In this document: one piece after another, positions 26,530 to 34,871 of the stretch
Numbering within the stretch: position 1 is the stretch's first letter
Layout: the number at the start of each line of letters is the position of its first letter
DNA from: Deltaproteobacteria bacterium
GTDB lineage: Bacteria; Desulfobacterota; Dissulfuribacteria; Dissulfuribacterales; QOAL01
Assembly: GCA_026986785.1 (NCBI GenBank)
Contig: JALSNW010000030.1
Coordinates: 1-34,871, forward strand
Direction: 5' to 3'
DNA length: 34,871 nucleotides
Made by a program: the position numbers and the translations under genes
Notes under the pieces: model-generated
What the model was told of the DNA's origin: nothing
What the model saw: the letters and a program-made list of their open reading frames with translations, nothing else
The model's database searches: none

Positions 26530-28401
26530 ATGTGCGGTATCTTTGGATTTATTGGCAACATCGATGCTCACAAGGCACAATACTGTATTGATCTCCTTGC
26601 CCATAGAGGGCCAGATGGCTCCGGGCTCGTCCAACTAAGAGGGGCAACCCTTGCCCACAGAAGACTTGCCATACTGGATTTATCCGAACGGGCTGGCCAA
26701 CCCATGTCCTTTGGGCATGACCGCTATTGGATCACCTACAATGGTGAGATCTACAATTTCCTCGAATTACGCCAACAATTGGAGGGAAGAGGTTACGAGT
26801 TCAAGACAGATTCTGATACCGAGGTCGTACTTGCCTCCTTTGTAGAATGGCGGGAAGATTGCCTGTATAGGTTCAATGGCATGTGGGCATTTGCAATCTG
26901 GGACTGCAGAGAACAAACTCTTTTTCTCAGCAGGGACAGGTTTGGCAAAAAACCCCTGTTTTACCTGGAATTGCCAGGTAGGGGATTTGCTTTTGCCTCT
27001 GAGATGAAGGCCCTATTCCCCTTGATGGACCAAGTAGTGGCAAATATGGCCTTGGTTGGTCAAGTCCGGCTGGTATTCCAGTATGAATCTACGGAACAAT
27101 GTGTAATAAAGGGAATAAAACGCTTACGACCAGGTCATTTTGCTTGGCTGCAAAACGGCAGGCTGAAATCCTCAAGATATTGGTGCACCCTGGACCATCT
27201 TGTAAAGGTACCCACAAGCTATGATGAACAGGTTGATCAACTCAGGGAACTCTTCCTCGACGCATGCAGGTTGAGAATGAGAAGTGATGTATCCATAGGC
27301 ACTGCCTTGAGTGGAGGTCTTGATTCAAGCTCTACGATTTCGGCAGTTGCACACCTGGCAAAAGAAAAGACCGAACACCGAATGAGCACAGATTGGCAAC
27401 ATGCCTACATTGCCTCATTTCCAGATAGTCCATTGGATGAAGCAAGATATGCCAAAATGGTGACAGACCACCTCCAAATACCCGCTACATTCCTAAAGAT
27501 AAATCCAATCGATGCCTTGGACAGATTGGATGATTTCTTCTATCTCTTCGAAGAGATATACATAACATTACCCATACCCTTCATGTTGCTCTATAGTGCC
27601 ATGAGAGAAGACGGGACAAAGGTGACCTTGGATGGCCATGGTGCAGACGAATGTTTTGCTGGATATGATTTCGACTACCTCTATGCACTCTTGGATGCTG
27701 GTCTAAAACCAAGGGCCGTGGCCTCGGTGCTGGACACAAAATATGCCTCTGCACCCAAGGACTTTCAAGGACCTACCATGCCACCAAAACCAATATTTTG
27801 GTTGAAATGGCGTCTTAATGAAGCATTGGAAGGGTGGCTAGGCAAGGAAACCCACCCCAGAGACAGCAGCCATCCTGCGTGGGAGAATCTGGACCATTTG
27901 ACAAGAAGGCTTTATGTCTCCACCCACGAAACCATACTCCCCACCCTTCTCAGAAACTATGACCGTTATGCCATGGCCAACAGTGTAGAGATCCGCATGC
28001 CCTTTATGGACTATAGAATCATTCAGTTTGCATTCTCCCTGCCCTGGACATCTAAGATACGTAGAGGCCTGTCAAAGGCCATAGTCCGTGATGCCATGGC
28101 CTGCTTCATGCCTCGTCAAGTTGCATTCAGGCGTGACAAGATAGGTTTTAATTCCCCCGTGGTCGACTGGATGAAAGGCCCCTTGAAGGGCTTCTTCCTC
28201 GACATCATCTCTTCCTCTTCCTTCAAGGAATGCCAATTGATAGATGCCAACAAGGTTGAACAAAAAATTTTACAGGTAATTAGGGCAGAGAATCCGTCCT
28301 TCAAAGAGGCTGAGGAGGCATGGACCATGTTGAGCCCCTATTTATGGGAAAGGGCAGTACTAAAAAAAGCGAGACGCATAGCGCACGGCAAAGGGCAATG
28401 A
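26530..28401 (+). CDS. asnB: asparagine synthase (glutamine-hydrolysing)-type amidotransferase
   Basis: AsnB-type enzymes use glutamine-derived ammonia and ATP to amidate a carboxylate, classically aspartate. Cys-2 (MCGIFGF) is the glutaminase nucleophile; LAHRGPDGSG and NGEIYN belong to the N-terminal glutaminase domain (1-200). The ATP pyrophosphatase loop SGGLDSS lies at 261-267, and HGADECFAGYDF follows. The 623-residue length is typical of AsnB proteins in polysaccharide clusters. A GAGGGAGA ribosome binding site precedes the ATG. Given its neighbours it may amidate a sugar acid rather than aspartate, as proposed for similar proteins in O-antigen loci; this is inference. It overlaps the next gene by 4 bases. 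Confidence 0.88.
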   Translation: MCGIFGFIGNIDAHKAQYCIDLLAHRGPDGSGLVQLRGATLAHRRLAILDLSERAGQPMSFGHDRYWITYNGEIYNFLELRQQLEGRGYEFKTDSDTEVVLASFVEWREDCLYRFNGMWAFAIWDCREQTLFLSRDRFGKKPLFYLELPGRGFAFASEMKALFPLMDQVVANMALVGQVRLVFQYESTEQCVIKGIKRLRPGHFAWLQNGRLKSSRYWCTLDHLVKVPTSYDEQVDQLRELFLDACRLRMRSDVSIGTALSGGLDSSSTISAVAHLAKEKTEHRMSTDWQHAYIASFPDSPLDEARYAKMVTDHLQIPATFLKINPIDALDRLDDFFYLFEEIYITLPIPFMLLYSAMREDGTKVTLDGHGADECFAGYDFDYLYALLDAGLKPRAVASVLDTKYASAPKDFQGPTMPPKPIFWLKWRLNEALEGWLGKETHPRDSSHPAWENLDHLTRRLYVSTHETILPTLLRNYDRYAMANSVEIRMPFMDYRIIQFAFSLPWTSKIRRGLSKAIVRDAMACFMPRQVAFRRDKIGFNSPVVDWMKGPLKGFFLDIISSSSFKECQLIDANKVEQKILQVIRAENPSFKEAEEAWTMLSPYLWERAVLKKARRIAHGKGQ

Positions 28402-29327
28402 ACTGTCTGAAACCAGTCGCCCCAGTGGTACTTTTCACTTATAACCGTATTGATCATACAATGCAGACCATTCATGCCCTATCGGAGAATCTGTTGGCCC
28501 CTTACACTGACCTCATTGTCTATTCAGATGGGCCAAGAAAAGATAGCGACACCAAGAAAATCCAAGACGTTCGAACCTTTTTGAAAGAAATCAATGGGTT
28601 CAAATCGGTAAGAATCATCGAACAGGAACGAAATAGGGGCCTGGCCAGATCCATTATCAGTGGTATCAGTGCCACTTTCAAGTCCTACGACAGGGTCATT
28701 GTCATGGAAGACGATATAGTCACAAGTCCCCTGTTCCTCTCTTTCATGAATGACGCCCTCAACCTATACGAGGATGAAAAGAAGGCCTGGCATATAAGTG
28801 GATGGAATTATCCCATTGACACAGATAACCTTCCCTGTGCTTTTTTTTGGCGGGTGATGAACTGCTGGGGCTGGGCGACATGGGCAAACCGCTGGTGTCA
28901 TTTCAGAAAAGAACCAGCCAGGCTTGTTCGGCAATGGAATAAGCGACGTATCAAGAGGTTCAATCTTGACGGGGTCCACGATTTTTGGTCCCAAGTAGTC
29001 TCCAACTTCCATGGCCGCATGGATACCTGGGCCGTATTCTGGTATGCCACTATATTTGAGAACCAAGGTCTATGTCTGAATCCCACCAAGAGCTATGTTC
29101 GGAATATAGGCCTAGATGGAACTGGCATCCACTGTAAAAGATGTAGCCCTTTAGAAAAACAATCACTGAACATGAAGCCTTGCAAGGACTTCCCAGTGAG
29201 GATAGAGGAGGATTGCAACGCAGTGGAAAGGATAAAAAGATATCATGAAAGGCTCAAAAGACCGCTTTATTCAAGAATAAAGAACAAAATAATGGAACTC
29301 TTTTCCCCAAAACCAGCCGTGAGATGA
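28398..29327 (+). CDS. glycosyltransferase (GT-A fold)
   Basis: A 309-residue cytoplasmic or membrane-associated sugar transferase. The first strand is PVVLFTYNRIDHTMQTIHAL, then YSDGPRKDSD, the ERNRGLARSIISGI segment, and the metal-binding acidic triplet in VMEDDIVTSPLFLSFMNDAL. Later come ISGWNYP and WGWATWANRW, typical of this group of nucleotide-sugar transferases in polysaccharide clusters. The start is ATG 28398, which overlaps the asnB stop as ATGA and follows AAAGGG; an earlier in-frame start at 28320 would add 26 residues inside asnB. The donor and acceptor are unknown. Confidence 0.85.
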   Translation: MNCLKPVAPVVLFTYNRIDHTMQTIHALSENLLAPYTDLIVYSDGPRKDSDTKKIQDVRTFLKEINGFKSVRIIEQERNRGLARSIISGISATFKSYDRVIVMEDDIVTSPLFLSFMNDALNLYEDEKKAWHISGWNYPIDTDNLPCAFFWRVMNCWGWATWANRWCHFRKEPARLVRQWNKRRIKRFNLDGVHDFWSQVVSNFHGRMDTWAVFWYATIFENQGLCLNPTKSYVRNIGLDGTGIHCKRCSPLEKQSLNMKPCKDFPVRIEEDCNAVERIKRYHERLKRPLYSRIKNKIMELFSPKPAVR

Positions 29328-30571
29328 AGGTCGTACATCTCAATTACAGTGACTCCTTGGGAGGGGCCTCTTTGGCAGCCTTCCGTATTCACATGGCACT
29401 TCGTGCCCATGGAGTCTATTCCAGAATGTTTGTAAACAGCGCATGTTCTGGAGATGGCTCAGTGACAGGCCCTGAAAGGCGTATTGAAAGATTGACCACC
29501 CTGCTTCGGCCCTTGCCCGCAAACCTTGTCATGAAGTGTCTCAAGACCGACAACAAGAATCTTCACTCACCTGCAATCATACCTTCTTTCTGGCATAGAC
29601 GCCTCAATAGATCGGACTTTGATATAGTGCACCTCCACTGGATCAACAATGAAATGATGTCCATACCGGACATTGGCAGAATAAGAAAACCCATTGTATG
29701 GACCCTCCACGACATGTGGGCCTTTTGCGGTGCAGAACACTACACGGAAGACAACCGATGGAAATACGGCTACTTTCGTGATGATCGGCCCAAATATGAA
29801 TCTGGCCCCGACCTCAACAGATGGGTATGGAACAGAAAGGTACGGCACTGGGATAGGCCAATGCATATTGTTACGCCAAGCCGGTGGCTTGCCCATTGCG
29901 TAAAACAAAGTGCCCTCATGCATAATTGGCCAGTGGAGGTGATTCCAAACTGTATCGATATACATAGATGGATTCCTGTGGAGAAATCGTTGGCCAAGAC
30001 CCTCCTGGGCCTGGCCGAAGATATACCAGTTATACTCTTTGGCGCCCAAGGCGGATCGAGGGACAGAAGAAAAGGCCATGATCTGCTCCAAAAAGCCGTG
30101 GCCAGACTGAAAGACCGGATGAAGAGATTACAGATCGTGATATTTGGAGAATCAACGCCTGAACATCCACAAGAGATGGGCTATCCAACATGGTATGCAG
30201 GACACCTTTATGATGAGATCAGCCTACGCATCCTCTATAGCGCAGCAGATGTAATGATTATCCCATCGCGCCAAGACAATCTTCCCAATACCGGCATCGA
30301 GGCCCATGCATGTGGCACCCCTATAGTAGGCTTTGATATCGGTGGCCTTTCTGATATTGTGGGTCATGAAAAGACAGGTTACCTTGCAAAACCCTTTGAT
30401 CCATCTGAACTGGCCCACGGGATCGAGTGGGTCGTAATAGATGACAACCGCCACAAGAGCATGTGCAAAGAGGCCCGAAGCCGTGCTGTCTCCCTGTGGA
30501 CAAACGACAAAATCGCCACGCAGTATAAGTGCCTCTATGAAAAGATAATACAGCACAAATATGATGATTGA
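29324..30571 (+). CDS. glycosyltransferase family 4
   Basis: A GT-B retaining glycosyltransferase of 415 residues. The N-terminal domain begins KVVHLNYSDSLGGASLAAFR, with HLHWINNE and the PIVWTLHDMWAFCGAEHY segment. The C-terminal nucleotide-sugar-binding domain has GHDLLQKAVARLK, then EAHACGTPIVGFDIGGLSD, where the glutamate at the start is the usual EX7E-type position. The long insert with HYTEDNRWKYG resembles WcaC-like transferases of colanic-acid type clusters. The ATG overlaps the previous stop (ATGA). The sugar is not determinable. Confidence 0.88.
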   Translation: MKVVHLNYSDSLGGASLAAFRIHMALRAHGVYSRMFVNSACSGDGSVTGPERRIERLTTLLRPLPANLVMKCLKTDNKNLHSPAIIPSFWHRRLNRSDFDIVHLHWINNEMMSIPDIGRIRKPIVWTLHDMWAFCGAEHYTEDNRWKYGYFRDDRPKYESGPDLNRWVWNRKVRHWDRPMHIVTPSRWLAHCVKQSALMHNWPVEVIPNCIDIHRWIPVEKSLAKTLLGLAEDIPVILFGAQGGSRDRRKGHDLLQKAVARLKDRMKRLQIVIFGESTPEHPQEMGYPTWYAGHLYDEISLRILYSAADVMIIPSRQDNLPNTGIEAHACGTPIVGFDIGGLSDIVGHEKTGYLAKPFDPSELAHGIEWVVIDDNRHKSMCKEARSRAVSLWTNDKIATQYKCLYEKIIQHKYDD

Positions 30572-30601
30572 AATGAGATGAGACCAAGAAGACAAACAGA
30601 A

Positions 30602-31753
30602 ATGAAAACCAACATGGACGATAAAAAAGTAGCGTTGATAACAGGCATAACTGGACAAGATGGGGCATATCTCGCAGAATTACTCCTCAACAAGGGATAT
30701 ATAGTACACGGCATAAAAAGGAGGGCCTCACTTTTCAACACCGACAGGGTGGATCACCTCTACCAGGATCCCCATGCACCGGATAGACGATTCATCCTCC
30801 ACTATGGCGACCTGACCGACTCCACCAATCTGATCCGCATACTCCAAGAGGTTCAGCCAGATGAACTATATAACCTGGCTGCCCAAAGCCATGTGGCCGT
30901 ATCCTTTGAAAGTCCAGAATATACCGCAAATGCCGACGGTCTGGGGACACTGAGACTCCTCGAGGCCATACGCATACTGGGCCTGAAAGAGAAGACGAGA
31001 TTTTATCAGGCCTCCACGTCTGAACTCTTTGGCAAGGTCAGCCAAACGCCACAGGATGAGAACACGCCTTTTTACCCCCGCTCTCCATATGGGGTTGCAA
31101 AGCTCTACGGCTATTGGATAACCGTAAACTACAGGGAGGCCTATGGCCTCTATGCCTGCAATGGCATCCTCTTCAACCATGAATCGCCCCTCAGGGGTGA
31201 AACATTTGTTACCCGCAAGATCACAAGGGCAGTGGCCAGGATTTGTCTTGGCCTCCAGGACTGCCTCTATCTTGGCAATCTGGATGCCAAGCGTGACTGG
31301 GGCCATGCAAGGGATTTCGTGGAGGCACAGTGGAAGATCTTGCAACAACCAGCACCAGACGACTTTGTCATTGCCACAGGACGCCAGCATTCTGTTAGAG
31401 AATTTTGTGAAACAGCCTTCGGGATGGCAGGCATTGAGATCGAATGGAAGGGTACGGGCATAGATGAACAAGGTTTTGCCTCCTCCATATCCGAGACCCA
31501 GATTACATCTGGACTCAAGATAAAGGTCAGACCTGGTGCCAAAATCATAGCGATTGACAGACGTTATTTCAGGCCGGCTGAAGTGGATACCCTTGTAGGA
31601 GATGCCTCAAAGGCCAAAAAGAAACTTGGATGGTCGGCCAAGATAGGTTTTGAAGAGATGGTAGAAGAAATGATCCGCTTCGATTTCGACCTAGCCCGCC
31701 GGGACTCTTTGTGCCAGAAAGCGGGTTTCAGGGTGTATAACCACAATGAATAA
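30602..31753 (+). CDS. gmd: GDP-mannose 4,6-dehydratase
   Basis: Converts GDP-D-mannose to GDP-4-keto-6-deoxy-D-mannose, the first step to GDP-L-fucose and some other deoxysugars. It is an SDR enzyme with the cofactor motif GITGQDG at 15-21 and the family block [19 protein letters not shown]. The active-site STSELFGKV segment follows, as does Tyr-x3-Lys in [25 protein letters not shown] and the [18 protein letters not shown] segment are also typical. I place the start at ATG 30602 (383 residues); ATGs at 30578 and 30614 are possible and no ribosome binding site decides. It overlaps fcl by 8 bases, so the product can pass directly to the next enzyme. Confidence 0.95.
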   Translation: MKTNMDDKKVALITGITGQDGAYLAELLLNKGYIVHGIKRRASLFNTDRVDHLYQDPHAPDRRFILHYGDLTDSTNLIRILQEVQPDELYNLAAQSHVAVSFESPEYTANADGLGTLRLLEAIRILGLKEKTRFYQASTSELFGKVSQTPQDENTPFYPRSPYGVAKLYGYWITVNYREAYGLYACNGILFNHESPLRGETFVTRKITRAVARICLGLQDCLYLGNLDAKRDWGHARDFVEAQWKILQQPAPDDFVIATGRQHSVREFCETAFGMAGIEIEWKGTGIDEQGFASSISETQITSGLKIKVRPGAKIIAIDRRYFRPAEVDTLVGDASKAKKKLGWSAKIGFEEMVEEMIRFDFDLARRDSLCQKAGFRVYNHNE

Positions 31754-32702
31754 GGATGCCAAGATATTTGTAGCAGGGCACACCGGCCTTGTGGGTTCAG
31801 CTATTGTCAGGGCCCTTGATGCGGCTGGTTATGGAAACCTCCTTCTTAAGAGACACAAAGAGCTGGACTTGACATGCCAAGCGGATGTCTCGGCCTTTTT
31901 CAAAAAAGAAAATCCAGAATATGTATTCTTGGCAGCTGCCAAGGTGGGAGGCATAGTTGCAAACAATACATATCCTGCCGATTTCATATATGACAACGTC
32001 ATGATAGAGGCCAATGTCATAAGGGCATCACACAGCACTGGGGTCAAGCGGCTGCTGTTTCTCGGAAGCTCGTGCATATATCCCAAGCTTGCACCTCAAC
32101 CAATCAGGGAAGAGGCCCTTTTGACCGGCCCCTTGGAACCAACCAACGAACCCTATGCCATCGCAAAGATAGCAGGCATCAAGCTGTGTGAAGCGTTCAA
32201 TCGTCAGTTTGGCACGGATTTTCGTTCTGTCATGCCCACTAATCTCTATGGCCCTGGAGACAACTTTCACCCTGTCAATAGCCATGTCATCCCAGGTATG
32301 CTAAGGAGGTTCCACGAGGCGAGGACAAAGGGGAAGGACCAGGTGGAGGTCTGGGGTACTGGAAATGTTAGGAGGGAATTCCTCTTTGTAGACGACCTTG
32401 CCAATGCATGCCTATTTGTAATGCAATTGGACAAGGCCGTTTACCAGGACCAGACCTCAGCCATGTGCTCACATATCAATATTGGCTATGGAGAGGATAT
32501 CTCCATACGGGAGCTTGCGGCTATAATTTCCCAGGTGACAGGTTTCAGGGGACGGATAGTCTTTGATACCTCCAAGCCAGATGGGACCCCGAGGAAACTC
32601 CTGGACATCTCAAAGATCCAGAAACTTGGCTGGAGCCCGTCAGTGGATTTGAAACAAGGCCTTGAGATCACCTATAGGTGGTTCTTAAATAATGTGCTCT
32701 AA
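31746..32702 (+). CDS. fcl: GDP-L-fucose synthase
   Basis: Epimerises and reduces GDP-4-keto-6-deoxymannose to GDP-L-fucose with NADPH. The 318-residue SDR protein has [14 protein letters not shown] at 11-24 for the cofactor, [19 protein letters not shown], the catalytic-region [10 protein letters not shown] and Tyr-x3-Lys in [30 protein letters not shown], a strong family signature, follows, then [16 protein letters not shown]. With gmd it completes the GDP-fucose route, so a fucosyltransferase is expected among the neighbouring glycosyltransferases. It overlaps the next gene by 11 bases. Confidence 0.96.
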   Translation: MNKDAKIFVAGHTGLVGSAIVRALDAAGYGNLLLKRHKELDLTCQADVSAFFKKENPEYVFLAAAKVGGIVANNTYPADFIYDNVMIEANVIRASHSTGVKRLLFLGSSCIYPKLAPQPIREEALLTGPLEPTNEPYAIAKIAGIKLCEAFNRQFGTDFRSVMPTNLYGPGDNFHPVNSHVIPGMLRRFHEARTKGKDQVEVWGTGNVRREFLFVDDLANACLFVMQLDKAVYQDQTSAMCSHINIGYGEDISIRELAAIISQVTGFRGRIVFDTSKPDGTPRKLLDISKIQKLGWSPSVDLKQGLEITYRWFLNNVL

Positions 32703-33546
32703 TCCCTTTCCCCAAATCTCCATAGTAATAGCAGTAAAAAATGCCCATAATAGCCTGCAAAAATGTATAGACAGCATCCGATGCCAGACATATCAGGACA
32801 TGGAACTCTTGATCATGGATGGAGGCTCTGAAGATGGCACAGTGGAGATCATCAATAAAAACAGCCAATACATAGCCTACTGGGAATCCAGGCAAGACAG
32901 GGGGATTGCCCACGCATGGAACAAGGCCCTAAGGCATACCAAGGGCCAATGGATACTCTTTATAGGGGCAGACGACACACTCAGAGATAAACTGGTCCTG
33001 GAAAAGGCAGCCACATCACTCATTCAGGCATCGAGGCTGGGGAAGAGGCTTGCCTATGGAAAGGTGGAATTGAAGGATCAAAAGGGCAATCACTTACAGG
33101 TGCTGGGCCAGGACTGGGGAAAAATAAAAGAGAGGTTTTTTACTGAAAGAGACGAGATTCCTCATCCAGCTTGCTTTCATCACTCAAGTCTATTCGAGGA
33201 CTATGGTCCCTTTGACCAGGAATTTCTCATTGCAATGGACTATGAATTTCTAATAAGGGTCCTGTTAAGAGAGGAACCCTTTTTTATGGACGAAATCATA
33301 ACTACTATGGCCTTTGGCGGCCTCAGTCACCATCCTGCCACGCTCTTACAAACGCACAATGAGGCCCATATGGCCTTGTTAAGACATGGTCTGACCTGTA
33401 GGAATGTGAAGTTTACAATCAACCATCTCGCCTATAAGATCCTTGGAGCCTTGCTTTTCTTTGTAGGTGAAAAGGCAGCCAGATGGTATCTGGACACACT
33501 ACGTATCGTGTCGGGGAAATCACGCGTCTGGACCATTGATGGTTAG
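32692..33546 (+). CDS. family 2 glycosyltransferase
   Basis: A GT-A transferase of 284 residues. It opens [22 protein letters not shown], then [15 protein letters not shown], the [15 protein letters not shown] segment and the metal-binding acidic motif in [12 protein letters not shown]. The later [18 protein letters not shown] corresponds to the acceptor/catalytic region. A group of similar enzymes lies next to fucose genes and in colanic-acid type clusters, but the sugar cannot be named. The ATG overlaps fcl by 11 bases. The last 30 residues or so include a hydrophobic stretch ([16 protein letters not shown]) that may touch the membrane. Confidence 0.88.
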   Translation: MCSNPFPQISIVIAVKNAHNSLQKCIDSIRCQTYQDMELLIMDGGSEDGTVEIINKNSQYIAYWESRQDRGIAHAWNKALRHTKGQWILFIGADDTLRDKLVLEKAATSLIQASRLGKRLAYGKVELKDQKGNHLQVLGQDWGKIKERFFTERDEIPHPACFHHSSLFEDYGPFDQEFLIAMDYEFLIRVLLREEPFFMDEIITTMAFGGLSHHPATLLQTHNEAHMALLRHGLTCRNVKFTINHLAYKILGALLFFVGEKAARWYLDTLRIVSGKSRVWTIDG

Positions 33547-34438
33547 TGTTATAGTACCTACATACAACAGGCCTCATCTCATAGGCGACTCCATTGAAAG
33601 CATTCTTGCCCAGTCGATCCAGGATATTGAGATCATAGTGATCGATGGCTCAACTAACGATTCCACCAGAGATACCATAGACAATATAAGTGATCCAAGG
33701 ATAAGATATAAAAGGATAGAGAACAGATCTGCTGCATCTTCCAGAAATGTGGGATTGAGCATGGCACAAGGGGAATTCATCGCCTTCAATGACGACGATG
33801 ACATCTGGTTGCCAGAAAAGCTCGAGCATCAGATCAAATTGATCGATGCTCACCTGGATTGCCCCATCTGCTTCTGCGCCTTTGAGAAAAAGAGGGGGAA
33901 CAGGACCCAGATCATCCCTGACAAAATGGAGACAGGATGCGCCCTTTTATTCAGCAAACTACTCTTCAGGAACTTTATAGGACTGCCAACACTATTGATC
34001 AGGAAACAGCTCCTTGAAAAGATCCACTTTGACGAGCAATTGACATGTCTGGAAGACTGGGATTTTTCCTTGTCATTGGCCAGGGAAAACCAAATAGCCT
34101 ATCTCGACCAGGTAATGGTCCACGTGAGAGATACGCCGAACAGCGTGAACAAGGCATCCCATGCGAAAAAGGCCGAAAGCTATAAGAGAATATATACAAA
34201 ATTCCGATCGGAAATAGAGAAATATCCGCATATAGAGGCCAAGCACCAGTTGAGTATCGGCTCCAATCTCTGCCTGTCCGGCCAGCTCCTTGAGGGACGG
34301 AGATACTTGACAAAGGCTGCCCGCCTCTCACCCCTGTCTCCTATCGTATGGATGGCCCTCATTGCCACCTATCTTGGAGAAAGAGGTTATAGAGAACTAT
34401 TCAAATTTTTTGAAAAAATAACCAGCCGTGAACCATAA
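33539..34438 (+). CDS. family 2 glycosyltransferase
   Basis: A 299-residue GT-A enzyme starting [20 protein letters not shown], then IVIDGSTNDSTRDTI, SAASSRNVGLSMAQGEFIAF and the acidic NDDDDIWLPEKLEHQ. A CLEDWDFSLSLARE segment follows. The C-terminal 60 residues are helical. The start is ATG 33539, which overlaps the stop of the previous gene by 8 bases; an earlier frame opening at 33467 lies wholly inside that gene. Substrate unknown. Confidence 0.88.
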   Translation: MVSVIVPTYNRPHLIGDSIESILAQSIQDIEIIVIDGSTNDSTRDTIDNISDPRIRYKRIENRSAASSRNVGLSMAQGEFIAFNDDDDIWLPEKLEHQIKLIDAHLDCPICFCAFEKKRGNRTQIIPDKMETGCALLFSKLLFRNFIGLPTLLIRKQLLEKIHFDEQLTCLEDWDFSLSLARENQIAYLDQVMVHVRDTPNSVNKASHAKKAESYKRIYTKFRSEIEKYPHIEAKHQLSIGSNLCLSGQLLEGRRYLTKAARLSPLSPIVWMALIATYLGERGYRELFKFFEKITSREP

Positions 34439-34871
34439 AAGACCCATCTGTTCCGTATGCATAGCCAATTTCAATGGCGAAAGTACCATCCTGGACTGCT
34501 TGAGATCCGTTAGCCAGCAGGCCACCGACGTAGACATAGAAATCATCGTCCACGATGATGCCTCCACCGATGGATCTGTAGAACTGATCAAGAACTTCCC
34601 TGGGATCATTCTCTTGAGAAGCAAGGACAATTGCGGCTTCTGTGGAAGCAACAACAAAATGGCCTCTGTGGCAACAGGGGATTTTCTGCTCTTCTTGAAC
34701 AACGATGCGTACCTGGAAAAACACTCCATCCAATCTATGTATGAAAGATCGATACAAAAAAGACACCGATCAATAATCAGCATACCCCAATATGACGCCA
34801 ATAACCAAAGGCTCCTGGACCTCGGCTACCGCCTGGACCTATTTTTGAACCCCATCTGGAACAGGGCACGG
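34428..34871 (+). CDS. family 2 glycosyltransferase (partial, runs off the right edge)
   Basis: An open frame from GTG 34428 with no stop before the end of the window, 148 codons visible. It begins NHKRPICSVCIANFNGESTI, then IIVHDDASTDGSVELI, LRSKDNCGFCGSNNKMASVA and the acidic LLFLNNDAYLE, the standard order of a GT2 catalytic domain. The GTG overlaps the previous gene by 11 bases, like the other junctions in this cluster. The NNDAYLE form of the metal motif is common in rhamnosyltransferase-like GT2 enzymes, but the sugar is not known. The cluster clearly continues to the right. Confidence 0.85.
   Translation, partial: MNHKRPICSVCIANFNGESTILDCLRSVSQQATDVDIEIIVHDDASTDGSVELIKNFPGIILLRSKDNCGFCGSNNKMASVATGDFLLFLNNDAYLEKHSIQSMYERSIQKRHRSIISIPQYDANNQRLLDLGYRLDLFLNPIWNRAR

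Noticed and set aside
30866-31471. 201-codon minus-strand frame opposite gmd
   Set aside because: Shadow of the well-conserved gmd reading frame.

Overview
This 34.9-kb window looks like chromosomal DNA of a Gram-negative, anaerobic-type bacterium, most likely a member of the Desulfobacterota (former Deltaproteobacteria). The clues are a DUF2232 membrane protein between rpsR and rplI, a CooT-type nickel protein, a YeiH-type anion exporter paired with a universal stress protein, a cobalamin lower-ligand pair, and a wHTH regulator at the head of a polysaccharide cluster. GC is moderate, and ATA (Ile) and AGG/AGA (Arg) codons are common, as in some thermophilic sulfur-metabolising lineages; the exact lineage is inference.

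Layout. 1-4.5 kb (+): a cysteine-rich small protein, cobU and cobT, then a zinc alcohol dehydrogenase and a Na+:alanine-type symporter. 4.6-6.2 kb (-): cooT-thrC, facing away from eno (+). A single tRNA-Pro(CGG) with its own promoter and terminator lies between eno and typA. 7.9-12 kb (-): typA, a universal stress protein, a YeiH-family exporter with an added coiled coil, and a 48-residue one-helix membrane protein upstream of it. 12.2-13.7 kb (-): two unfamiliar secreted proteins, one with three Lin-Notch-like repeats and one with two Trp-rich modules, closed by a strong terminator. 14.2-17.1 kb (-): hsp20-lon. 17.5-21.8 kb (+): rpsF-rpsR-DUF2232-rplI-dnaB-rsmG.

22.1 kb to the right edge (+): a surface-polysaccharide cluster that continues beyond the window. 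It opens with a promoter whose -10 element is overlapped by a perfect 19-bp palindrome, then a wHTH regulator, a Wzx-type flippase, a heparinase II/III-like lyase, an AsnB-type amidotransferase, glycosyltransferases, gmd and fcl (GDP-L-fucose synthesis), and three more GT2 glycosyltransferases. Most genes overlap the next by a few bases, so they are probably one translationally coupled transcript. The set predicts a fucose-containing glycan; lyase plus amidotransferase suggests (inference only) that it may also contain uronic acids, possibly amidated.

The least explained parts are the secreted pair at 12.2-13.7 kb, the small membrane protein/YeiH/USP group at 10.0-12.0 kb, and the palindrome-controlled start of the polysaccharide cluster. 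No insertion sequences, integrases, CRISPR arrays or phage genes were seen.
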